Positions 15,494 through 21,852 of a DNA stretch of 23,578 nt are shown here, one piece after another. The notes beneath the pieces were generated by a model. That model saw only the letters and a list, made by a program, of their open reading frames with translations. It was not told the origin of the DNA and did no database searches. The stretch's first letter is position 1. Every line of letters begins with the position of its first letter. The position numbers were made by a program, and so were the translations under genes. Origin of the DNA: Gammaproteobacteria bacterium (GTDB taxonomy: Bacteria; Pseudomonadota; Gammaproteobacteria; UBA9214); contig JAOTTU010000012.1 of the NCBI GenBank assembly GCA_029864225.1, positions 1-23,578 of the forward strand, written 5' to 3'.

Positions 15494-16513
15494 TTAATCG
15501 GCGGGTGCGGCGTATTCAAAGGAATCGGAATAGAACTGCGCCTCGTCCATGCCGTGCTCAATGAACCGGCGGTGGCCGGCCTCCACCATGGGCGGCGGGC
15601 CGCTGGCATAGACATCGTAGTCGGCCAGGTCCGGGTAGTGGCGCACCACGCTGTCGGTGACAAAGCCGGTCTCGCCGGCCCAGTCGTCCCCGGGCAGCGG
15701 TTCCGACAGCACGGGGGTGTACTTGAAGTTGGCGTGTTGCTGCAGCCAGCGCAGCGGCAGTTCCTCGAGGTAGAGGTCACGCCTTGAGCGCGCACCCCAG
15801 AACAGGTGCAGCGGCCGCTGCATCCCGATGTAGAAGGCATGCTCCAGCATGCCCTTGAGCGGTGCGAAGCCGGTGCCGCCGCCAATCAGGATCAGCGGGC
15901 GCTCGCTGTCCTCGCGCAGGAAGTAGGTGCCCAGCGGGCCCTCGAGACGCAGCAATGCCTTTTCCTTGAGATCATGAAAGACCTGGCCGCTGAAGTGGCC
16001 GCCCTCGACATAACGCACATGCAGCTCGATGAACTTGTCATCGTGCGGGGCATTGGCGATGGAAAAGGCGCGCGGCACATGGTCCTTCAGCAGCACATTG
16101 ATGTACTGACCGGCAAGAAACTGCAGCCGGTTGCTGCTCGGTACCTTCAGGTAGATGCGGATGACGTCATGGGCCAGCTGTTCCAGGCGATCGACCCGGC
16201 AGGGCAATTTCTTGATCTCGATATCCTTGACGGCATCGACCTCGCGTACCTCGATGGTCAGGTCGCAGGCCGGGTGTGCCTGGCAGAACAGCGCCTTGCT
16301 GGCGGCCGCGTCTTCAGGGCCCAGTGCGGGCGGCAGTCCGCCGGTGTAGCCCACGGAACCACTCAGCACGGTCCCCATACAGGAACCGCAGGCCCCGTTG
16401 CGGCAGCCATAGGGCAGTATAATGCCCTGGCGCAGCGCGGCATCGAGAACGGTTTCATTTGCCTCGACGCTGAATTCGTGGCCGCTGGACTCGACTTTGA
16501 CTTGATATGACAT
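15494..16513 (-). CDS. 2Fe-2S ferredoxin/FAD/NAD(P) reductase (CDP-6-deoxy-glucoseen reductase-like)
   Basis: The 339-residue electron-transfer flavoprotein has three modules. The plant-type 2Fe-2S ferredoxin domain (1-90) has ligands C37, C42, C45 (CRNGACGSC) and C77. The FAD domain (about 100-200) contains PRAFSIANAP (the RxxS FAD motif) and GPLGTYFLRE. The NAD(P) domain (about 205-330) contains LILIGGGTGFAPLKGM and YASGPPPMV. Such proteins are usually annotated as CDP-6-deoxy-L-threo-D-glycero-4-hexulose-3-dehydrase reductase, but no dideoxysugar genes are nearby, so that role is unlikely. It is more plausibly a general NAD(P)H-dependent reductase that supplies electrons to an oxygenase or a flavin. 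It is tail-to-tail with hemD and divergent from the epimerase-like gene. Confidence 0.92.
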   Translation of the reverse strand: MSYQVKVESSGHEFSVEANETVLDAALRQGIILPYGCRNGACGSCMGTVLSGSVGYTGGLPPALGPEDAAASKALFCQAHPACDLTIEVREVDAVKDIEIKKLPCRVDRLEQLAHDVIRIYLKVPSSNRLQFLAGQYINVLLKDHVPRAFSIANAPHDDKFIELHVRYVEGGHFSGQVFHDLKEKALLRLEGPLGTYFLREDSERPLILIGGGTGFAPLKGMLEHAFYIGMQRPLHLFWGARSRRDLYLEELPLRWLQQHANFKYTPVLSEPLPGDDWAGETGFVTDSVVRHYPDLADYDVYASGPPPMVEAGHRRFIEHGMDEAQFYSDSFEYAAPAD

Positions 16514-16577
16514 TCAATTACTTACAGCGATTGCAACGGAGCGGCATTGTCGCTGATTTCACCCGGGAGATAAACCG

Positions 16578-17447
16578 ATGGCGCCTGTGTTAATAGTCGG
16601 CTGCGGGTATATCGGCCGGCGGGTAGCCGCCCTGCTGCAGGCACGTGGTGCCGCCGTCACCGGGCTGGTGCGTTCCGATGCAACGGCGCAAGGCCTGCGC
16701 GATCAGGCTGTCCGGGTCCTGCGGGTGGACCTGGATGACGCGGAGGCAGGCGCGCACTGGGCGCGTGGTTTTGCGGATATCTTCTATTTCGCCCCACCCC
16801 CTCCGCAGGGCGAGACCGATACGCGCATGGCGGCCTTTCTGCAGGCGCTGGACGCGGAGTCGCCGCCGCGGCGCATCGTCTATATCAGCACCAGTGCCGT
16901 CTACGGTGATTGCCAGGGCCGCTGGATTACCGAGGCCGAGCCGGTCAACCCTGCCACGGCGCGCGGACGGCGCCGGCTGGACGCCGAAGACCGACTGCGC
17001 GCCTGGGCGGCCGAGCATGGCGTGCAGTGGATCATACTGCGGGTGCCGGGCATCTATGGTCCGGGAAAACTGCCGCTGGCACGGTTGCGCGCCGCTACGC
17101 CGGTGCTGCGCGAGGCAGACGCGCCCTATACCAACCGTATCCACGCGGACGACCTCGCCGCGATCTGCGTGGCAGCCAGGGACAGTGTGCAAGCCAATAC
17201 GCTTTACAACGTCAGCGACGGCCATCCCAGCAATATGACGGATTACTTCTTCAGGCTGGCCGATGCCGCGGGGCTGCCGCGGCCGCCCGAGGTCGCACGC
17301 ACCGAGGCCGGGCAGGTGCTCACCCCGGGAATGCTCTCCTTCCTGCAGGACTCACGCCGCATGGACAACCGCAAGCTGCTGGCGGAGTTGGGGATCGAAC
17401 TTCAATACCCGGACCTGGATGCCGGTCTGAAAGCGTGTTTTGACTAA
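16578..17447 (+). CDS. NAD(P)-dependent epimerase/dehydratase-like protein (atypical extended SDR, YeeZ-like)
   Basis: The 289-residue Rossmann-fold protein has the nucleotide-binding loop VGCGYIGRRVAALL (residues about 7-20). STSAVYGDCQGRW corresponds to the SDR Ser/Tyr region. The usual YxxxK is not apparent: NPATARGRRRLDAEDRL stands in its place, as in YeeZ-type atypical SDRs. RVPGIYGPGKLPL and NRIHADDLAAICVAA further support the family. GGGAGA precedes the ATG by about 8 bases. No sugar-nucleotide pathway is adjacent, so the substrate is unknown. The gene is divergent from the reductase across 64 bp and faces a set of hairpins downstream. Confidence 0.88.
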   Translation: MAPVLIVGCGYIGRRVAALLQARGAAVTGLVRSDATAQGLRDQAVRVLRVDLDDAEAGAHWARGFADIFYFAPPPPQGETDTRMAAFLQALDAESPPRRIVYISTSAVYGDCQGRWITEAEPVNPATARGRRRLDAEDRLRAWAAEHGVQWIILRVPGIYGPGKLPLARLRAATPVLREADAPYTNRIHADDLAAICVAARDSVQANTLYNVSDGHPSNMTDYFFRLADAAGLPRPPEVARTEAGQVLTPGMLSFLQDSRRMDNRKLLAELGIELQYPDLDAGLKACFD

Positions 17448-17485
17448 AAAGAAGACATTCTATTTATTTATTCTGTCTCCGTCCT

Positions 17486-17536
17486 CTATTTGCTGTTTTC
17501 AAACAAATAGTAGAACGTCCCCTTTTATTCTAGGGG
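17486..17536. terminator. Candidate hairpins downstream of the epimerase-like gene
   Basis: Two small inverted repeats follow the plus-strand gene: CTATTTG (17486-17492) with CAAATAG (17504-17510), and CCCC (17519-17522) with GGGG (17533-17536) around a T-rich loop. They lie 38 bp or more after the stop codon in an AT-rich spacer between convergent genes. Neither is followed by a convincing run of T, so termination is a guess from position. Confidence 0.3.
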
Positions 17537-17557
17537 ATGCCTGATTAACTCATCTTG

Positions 17558-17646
17558 CGTCATTCCGGCGAAAGCCGGAATCCAGCAACCGCCTTATTCG
17601 CGCCTACAGGATTCCGGGTCTCCGCTACGCTCCGCCCGGAATGACG
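17558..17646. repeat. CGTCATTCCGG-ended intergenic repeat with two hairpins
   Basis: An 89-bp element bounded by inverted ends CGTCATTCCGG (from 17558) and CCGGAATGACG (to 17646). It contains a perfect 8-bp stem with a GAAA loop (ATTCCGGC-GAAA-GCCGGAAT, 17562-17581) and a second stem ATTCCGGG (17611-17618) / CCCGGAAT (17635-17642). The sequence type GTCATTCCxGCGAAAGCxGGAATCCAG is a repeat I recognise from many proteobacterial genomes. It lies between the convergent epimerase-like and Lrp genes, where it may also help end transcription from both sides. Confidence 0.8.
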
Positions 17647-17663
17647 GCTTGATCAGACTTTCT

Positions 17664-18125
17664 CTAGGCCTCGATATTGATGGGGAGGGCAGTGGTGTAC
17701 TTCATCTGTTGCATGGCGAAGCTGGAGGTCACATTGGAAAGCTCGATACGGCCAATCAGCTTCTTATAAAACCGGTCATAGGCCTCAATGCTGCTCACAA
17801 CAACACGCAGCAGATAATCCACTTCTCCGCTCATTCTATAGATTTCCATAACCTCCGGCAGGACAGTGACCGCCTGGTTGAAGTGGTCTATCCATTCATT
17901 GGTGTGCTGGTCCGTCTTGATAGCCACAAATACCGTGACACTGGCATTGACTTTTTCGGGGTCGAGCAGGGCAACCCGGGCGCGGATTATACCGTTCTGC
18001 TCCAGTTTCTGAATGCGTTTCCAGCAGGGTGTGACGGAGAGGGGTACCTGCGCGGCAATTTGCTTGACCGTCAGTCCGGCATCCGCTTGCAGTAGATGCA
18101 GAATTTTCCTGTCGGTGGCGTCCAT
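17664..18125 (-). CDS. Lrp/AsnC family transcriptional regulator
   Basis: The 153-residue product has an N-terminal winged helix-turn-helix: MDATDRKILHLLQADAGLTV, then KQIAAQVPLSVTPCWKRIQKLEQNGII. A C-terminal RAM (ligand-binding, oligomerisation) domain follows, with FVAIKTDQH, VTVLPEVMEIYRMSGEVDYLLRVVV and YDRFYKKLIGRI. The length and the SVTPCWKRI helix fit the local-regulator class of the family rather than global Lrp. Such proteins usually bind an amino acid or small metabolite and often act on a divergent neighbour. Here that is the unknown gene at 18277, across an AT-rich 151-bp spacer. The effector is unknown. Confidence 0.94.
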   Translation of the reverse strand: MDATDRKILHLLQADAGLTVKQIAAQVPLSVTPCWKRIQKLEQNGIIRARVALLDPEKVNASVTVFVAIKTDQHTNEWIDHFNQAVTVLPEVMEIYRMSGEVDYLLRVVVSSIEAYDRFYKKLIGRIELSNVTSSFAMQQMKYTTALPINIEA

Positions 18126-18276
18126 AAAAATATAATTCTACAAAAATACATAATGAAAGTAAGAAAAGTTATCCTAACAGAAAAAATACCATAAATATAA
18201 TATTAATTTCTACATTACCGCTAATCTCGATAAAAATATTATAGACTGGTATTGAGTTTTGAATTGGGGCCAGATC
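18126..18276. promoter_or_regulatory. AT-rich divergent promoter region between Lrp-like gene and unknown gene
   Basis: The 151-bp spacer is strikingly AT-rich compared with the flanking genes. For the rightward gene a candidate -10 TATTAT (18237-18242) has a weak -35 TTACCG (18215-18220) at 16-base spacing. The leftward side contains several TATAT-like stretches just before the Lrp start. It is the natural place for autoregulation and for control of the divergent gene by the Lrp-like protein. No specific operator was identified. Confidence 0.4.
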
Positions 18277-18708
18277 ATGACAGGAACAATTGAATCTATT
18301 TCGATGCAGCTGGAAATCCTGGGGCAACCAAATTATGTCGCCAGTTGGAGTGTCGCCGGCATCCCCGGTTTCATCCAGACGGTACTGGACCGCTGGCAGC
18401 GGAACAATGGGGAACTGCCTGATCGATTTATGCTGGTTGCCTGTCCGCAGGTGGAAATCAATGCCCTGGGGGGTCTCCCTGACCGGGTTCGTGAATTGAC
18501 AAATCCACGTCTGCGTTTCCAGCATTTCACCGGGTGTCACAAACCCTATCTGGTCATTATGATAGTTGGCGAAGATGCCGGTGCCCGCCGTGAGATGGTG
18601 CAGAAAATGCTCTCGTGGTCCGAGGGATACCAGGTGGAATACGTGGACAGGACAACGCGGTTACGGTTTATTGAGGCAACCGAGGAATGCGAGGACACAG
18701 CCGGGTAA
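18277..18708 (+). CDS. Protein of unknown function, divergent from Lrp-like regulator
   Basis: A 143-residue protein from ATG 18277, with GGGGCC upstream. An in-frame TTG at 18259 is a weaker alternative. I do not recognise the family. It has no signal peptide or membrane segment and looks soluble, of mixed alpha/beta character. Notable segments are GIPGFIQTVLDRWQRN (residues about 28-43), FMLVACPQVEIN, RVRELTNPRLRFQHFTGC, YLVIMIVGEDAGARREMVQK and a polar acidic C-terminus. Its base composition is less GC-rich than the neighbouring housekeeping genes. It is transcribed away from the Lrp-like gene and is followed nine bases after its stop by a perfect 22-bp palindrome. The context suggests a target of the Lrp-like regulator; no function can be assigned. 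Confidence 0.7.
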   Translation: MTGTIESISMQLEILGQPNYVASWSVAGIPGFIQTVLDRWQRNNGELPDRFMLVACPQVEINALGGLPDRVRELTNPRLRFQHFTGCHKPYLVIMIVGEDAGARREMVQKMLSWSEGYQVEYVDRTTRLRFIEATEECEDTAG

Positions 18709-18716
18709 GGCAATAA

Positions 18717-18791
18717 AAAGGTGTCAGGAACCTTTTCAATCCACAGTTAATGAAAAGGTTCCTGACACCTTTGTTAGTGCTTTGTTAGTGT
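18717..18791. repeat. Perfect 22-bp palindrome with adjoining 11-bp tandem repeat between convergent genes
   Basis: AAAGGTGTCAGGAACCTTTTCA (18717-18738, shown here as one arm described by its ends AAAGG and TTTTCA) is exactly inverted at 18751-18772 around a 12-base loop. On the minus strand the stem is followed by TTTTTATTG, which fits a terminator for the leftward lipoprotein gene. On the plus side TTTGTTAGTGC and TTTGTTAGTGT (18770-18791) form a tandem pair that contains the lipoprotein gene's stop codon. GGTGTCAGG-type palindromes resemble REP-like elements linked to RAYT transposases, but none is encoded here. Confidence 0.8.
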
Positions 18792-19333
18792 AACTTGAGG
18801 GTTGCATAATCACCCAGTGCATCCTGCATCGCCTGCATGCCGGGATAATCGGCATTAAAAGGGTAATTATAGGCGCCACCACAAATCAGGGTCAGCGCGT
18901 TCTGAGTCAGATCGGAATCCAGTGTCATGTGATAGGCGTACATGTACCACTCTGATGAAGAATCCGACGCCAGGGTCAGATCCCCGAGCGCTGCCAACAT
19001 GAGCTTATCGTCCGGGCGCATGACATAGTGAGTGACGCCACGGACCTTGCCGATCCGGTACCTGCCTGAAGGCACGGTTTGCGGTTCTTCCATGATGTGC
19101 TGCACTTCGAGTTCACAGTGCGGCTGATACTCGCTGGCAGCGTGCGCCAACACACCCTCCTGGAAAATAACCCGGACCCGGCCGGGTGTAATCGTAATGT
19201 CCCGGTGCAGGATAAATTCAGCGCCGGCGAGTTCACGGAACAATGTGCCTCCCGGTCTTGCCATAAAACCGGCCTGACAGGCCGTCAGGACCAGCACTGC
19301 GAGCAGTATCGGATAAACGCGACGGATCTTCAT
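18785..19333 (-). CDS. Predicted lipoprotein of unknown function
   Basis: This 182-residue protein has a lipoprotein signal peptide, MKIRRVYPILLAVLVLTAC, with lipobox LTAC and lipidated Cys19. The mature part contains FILHRDITITPGRVRVIFQEG and YQPHCELEVQHI, followed by VPSGRYRIGKV, and a C-terminal YHMTLDSDLTQNALTLICGG. Two conserved-looking cysteines (in PHCELEV and LICGG) could form a disulfide. I do not recognise a named family. AGGAT precedes the ATG. The start lies 12 bp from the left end of dispersed element copy 2, an arrangement repeated at lptM. The stop lies inside the tandem repeat next to the 22-bp palindrome. Confidence 0.82.
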   Translation of the reverse strand: MKIRRVYPILLAVLVLTACQAGFMARPGGTLFRELAGAEFILHRDITITPGRVRVIFQEGVLAHAASEYQPHCELEVQHIMEEPQTVPSGRYRIGKVRGVTHYVMRPDDKLMLAALGDLTLASDSSSEWYMYAYHMTLDSDLTQNALTLICGGAYNYPFNADYPGMQAMQDALGDYATLKLH

Positions 19334-19345
19334 ATCCTGTAGTCT

Positions 19346-19469
19346 AGCCCGTTTTTATCACCGGGATAGGCAATGCCCGAATCCACGCCGTCTAGTTCCT
19401 GATCTGCAATCTGTACTTTGCATCAGTACCTTATGTGGATCTACCGCCGCCCGGTGAGAAATGCGGGCT
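19346..19469. repeat. Short palindrome-ended dispersed element, copy 2
   Basis: This 124-bp element has inverted ends AGCCCGTTTTTATCACCGGG (19346-19365) and CCCGGTGAGAAATGCGGGCT (19450-19469), with a few mismatches. The right 69 bases align without gaps to copy 1 (8040-8108). The left interior is about 29 bases longer than in copy 1. It lies between the lipoprotein start and the ubiD end, in the same orientation as copy 1. It has no coding capacity. Confidence 0.8.
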
Positions 19470-19528
19470 CGCAGTCGATTCGTGCTTGCTGACCCGGGCA
19501 AGCCCTGGCAGTGACGGGGTCGATCGGT

Positions 19529-20995
19529 TTAATCGATCCCCAGTTCATCCCAGATGGCGTCGATGCGGGCCTTGACCGCATCGTCCATGCGGATCGGTCG
19601 GCCCCAGGTGCGCTCGGTCTCGCCCTTCCACTTGCCGGTTGCATCCAGGCCGATCTTGGAGCCCAGGCCTGATACCGGCGAGGCAAAATCGAGGTAGTCG
19701 ATGGGGGTGTTCTCGATGATGGTGCAGTCGCGCGCCGGGTCCATGCGGGTGCTGATGGCCCAGATGACGTCCCGCCAGTCGCGCACGTTGATGTCGTCGT
19801 CGGTGACAATCACGAACTTGGTGTACATGAACTGGCGCAGGAACGACCAGACGCCGAACATGACGCGCTTGGCATGTCCGGGATACTGCTTTTTCATGCT
19901 CACGCAGGCGACCCGGTAGGAGCAGCCCTCCGGCGGCAGGTAGAAATCGGCGATCTCGGGGAACTGTTTCTGCAGGATGGGCACGAACACCTCGTTCAGC
20001 GCCACGCCGAGCACGGCCGGTTCATCCGGCGGCCGGCCGGTATAGGTGCTGTGGTAAATGGGGTCCTCGCGCTGGGTAATGCGTTCGATCGTGAACACCG
20101 GGAAGCGCTCAACCTCGTTGTAATAGCCGGTGTGGTCGCCGAACGGGCCTTCGTCGGCCGTATCATCCGGCAGGATATGACCCTCCAGGATGATTTCTGC
20201 GCTGGCCGGGACCTGCAGGTCGTTGCTCTGGCAGCTAACCAGTTCGGTCCGGGCGCCGCGCAGCAGGCCGGCAAAGGCGTATTCGGACAGGGTATCCGGC
20301 ACCGGGGTGACGGCGGCCAGGATGGTGGCCGGGTCCGCCCCCAGGGCCACGGCGACCGGGAAGGGTTCGCCCGGGTGGCTCGCGCACCAGTCGCGGAAGT
20401 CCAGCGCGCCGCCGCGGTGGGCCAGCCAGCGCATGATGACCCGGTTGCGGCCGATGACCTGCTGGCGGTAGATGCCCATGTTCTGGCGCGGCTTGTGCGG
20501 CCCGCGGGTGACCACCAGTGCCCAAGTGATCAGCGGTCCGGCGTCCTCCGGCCAGCAGGTCTGGATCGGCAGCGTGGCCAGGTCGACGCCACCGGCCTCG
20601 ATCACCCGTTCCTGGCAGGGGGCCTGCTTGACCAGCTTCGGCGCCATGTCCAGCACCTTCTTGAACAGGGGCAGCTTCTGCCAGGCGTCCTTCACCCCGT
20701 GTGGTGCCTCCGGCTCCTTCAGTGCAGCCAGCAGTGTGCCCACCCCGCGCAGGTCTGCGACCGAGTCCGCGCCCATGCCCAGGGCCACCCGTTCCGCAGT
20801 GCCGAACAGATTTGCCAACACCGGGATGGAATGGCCGGTCGGGTTTTCGAACAGCAGGGCCGGACCCCCGGCGCGCAGGGTGCGGTCGCAGATCTCGGTC
20901 ATCTCCAGGCGCGGGTCGATTTCGCGGCGGATGCGCTTGAGTTCTCCGCGTTGCTCGAGTTGCTGGATAAAGTCACGCAGGTCTTTATAGGGCAT
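19529..20995 (-). CDS. ubiD: UbiD, 4-hydroxy-3-polyprenylbenzoate decarboxylase
   Basis: The 488-residue enzyme depends on prenylated FMN and removes the ring carboxyl in ubiquinone synthesis. The cofactor is made by UbiX, which is not in this window. The start MPYKDLRDFIQQLEQRGELKRI is typical. The prFMN/metal-binding region NMGIYRQQVIGRNRVIMRW (about 172-190), the block ILEGHILPDDTADEGPFGDHTGYYNE (about 269-294) and IYHSTYTGRPPDEPAVLG are all intact. The length matches UbiD rather than fungal Fdc-type enzymes. It appears monocistronic. An AT-rich spacer upstream holds a TATAAT -10 candidate. Confidence 0.97.
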   Translation of the reverse strand: MPYKDLRDFIQQLEQRGELKRIRREIDPRLEMTEICDRTLRAGGPALLFENPTGHSIPVLANLFGTAERVALGMGADSVADLRGVGTLLAALKEPEAPHGVKDAWQKLPLFKKVLDMAPKLVKQAPCQERVIEAGGVDLATLPIQTCWPEDAGPLITWALVVTRGPHKPRQNMGIYRQQVIGRNRVIMRWLAHRGGALDFRDWCASHPGEPFPVAVALGADPATILAAVTPVPDTLSEYAFAGLLRGARTELVSCQSNDLQVPASAEIILEGHILPDDTADEGPFGDHTGYYNEVERFPVFTIERITQREDPIYHSTYTGRPPDEPAVLGVALNEVFVPILQKQFPEIADFYLPPEGCSYRVACVSMKKQYPGHAKRVMFGVWSFLRQFMYTKFVIVTDDDINVRDWRDVIWAISTRMDPARDCTIIENTPIDYLDFASPVSGLGSKIGLDATGKWKGETERTWGRPIRMDDAVKARIDAIWDELGID

Positions 20996-21026
20996 GCTGG
21001 TCCACCGGTAGAGATGCTGGAATTAA

Positions 21027-21032
21027 ATTATA
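21027..21032 (-). promoter_or_regulatory. Candidate -10 element for ubiD
   Basis: Leftward TATAAT lies 31 bases before the ubiD start codon, within an AT-rich 89-bp spacer between xthA and ubiD. No good -35 hexamer is found at the standard spacing. The surrounding A/T tracts could act as an UP-like region. This is a sequence-only candidate. Confidence 0.3.
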
Positions 21033-21084
21033 AAACAGCAGGTTATAATTATTTATTTGGTTATATGTAATATTATATTATTCT

Positions 21085-21852
21085 CTAGATATCAAATTCA
21101 GCCAGCACCGGCGTGTGGTCGGAGGGGCGCTCCAGGCGGCGCGGTTCCTTGTCGATCTGGCAGGCATGGCAGCGCTTGGCCAGTGCCGGATTGGCCAGGA
21201 TCAGGTCGATGCGCAGGCCGCGGTTGCGGCGGAAGGCGGCAGCCCGGTAGTCCCACCAGCTGAAGCTGGCTTCCTCCTGGGGAAACAGCCTGAAGGTATC
21301 GACCAGGCCCAGGTCCATGATTCGCTGCAGGGCCTCGCGCTCGGGGGTACTACAGAGGATGCGCTCGTGCCAGGCCTCGGGGTCATGCACGTCGCGGTCC
21401 TCGGGGGCGATATTGAAATCCCCCAGCACCACCAGCAGGCGGTGGTGTTTAAGCTGATCCTGGACGTAGTCGGCTACCCGGGCGAGCCATTCCAGTTTCC
21501 AGGCATATTTATCGCTGCCGACCTCCTGGCCGTTGACCACATACAGGTTGAGGACGCGCACCCCGCCGATGGTCGCGGCCAGGATGCGGCGTTGCGGGTC
21601 ATCGAGGCCGGGGATGTCGGTCAGTACGTCATGCGCAGGCTGCTTGCTGATGAGGGCCACGCCGTTGTAGGTCTTCTGACCCGAGTACTCGACCCGGTAG
21701 CCGGCGGCCTCGATATCCCCGGCCGGGAAGTTTTCGTCGGTCAGCTTGGTCTCCTGCAGGCACAGGATGTCGGCCTGTGAGCTCGCCAGCCAGTCCAGCA
21801 CCTGGGGTAGGCGCACCTTGAGGGAATTGACGTTCCAGCTGGCGATCTTCAC
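21085..21852 (-). CDS. xthA: Exodeoxyribonuclease III family endonuclease/exonuclease
   Basis: The 255-residue enzyme of the exonuclease III/AP-endonuclease family acts in base-excision repair. Motifs are MKIASWNVNSLKVRL (Asn of the metal site), CLQETKLTDENFP (catalytic Glu), YVVNGQEVGSDKY, LVVLGDFNIAPEDRDVHDP (Asp and Asn), SWWDYRAAAFRRNRGLRIDLIL and the final SDHTPVLAEF (catalytic Asp-His). The start is GTG at 21852-21850, overlapping the prlC stop as GTGA, with GGAAG upstream. The frame stays open further into prlC, but those residues are not family-like. Coupling to prlC makes a two-gene operon. Confidence 0.95.
   Translation of the reverse strand: MKIASWNVNSLKVRLPQVLDWLASSQADILCLQETKLTDENFPAGDIEAAGYRVEYSGQKTYNGVALISKQPAHDVLTDIPGLDDPQRRILAATIGGVRVLNLYVVNGQEVGSDKYAWKLEWLARVADYVQDQLKHHRLLVVLGDFNIAPEDRDVHDPEAWHERILCSTPEREALQRIMDLGLVDTFRLFPQEEASFSWWDYRAAAFRRNRGLRIDLILANPALAKRCHACQIDKEPRRLERPSDHTPVLAEFDI

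Noticed and set aside
19874..21070. Long plus-strand open frame of 398 codons opposite ubiD
   Set aside because: Antisense shadow of ubiD; low-complexity Gly/Arg/Gln-rich translation with no domain.
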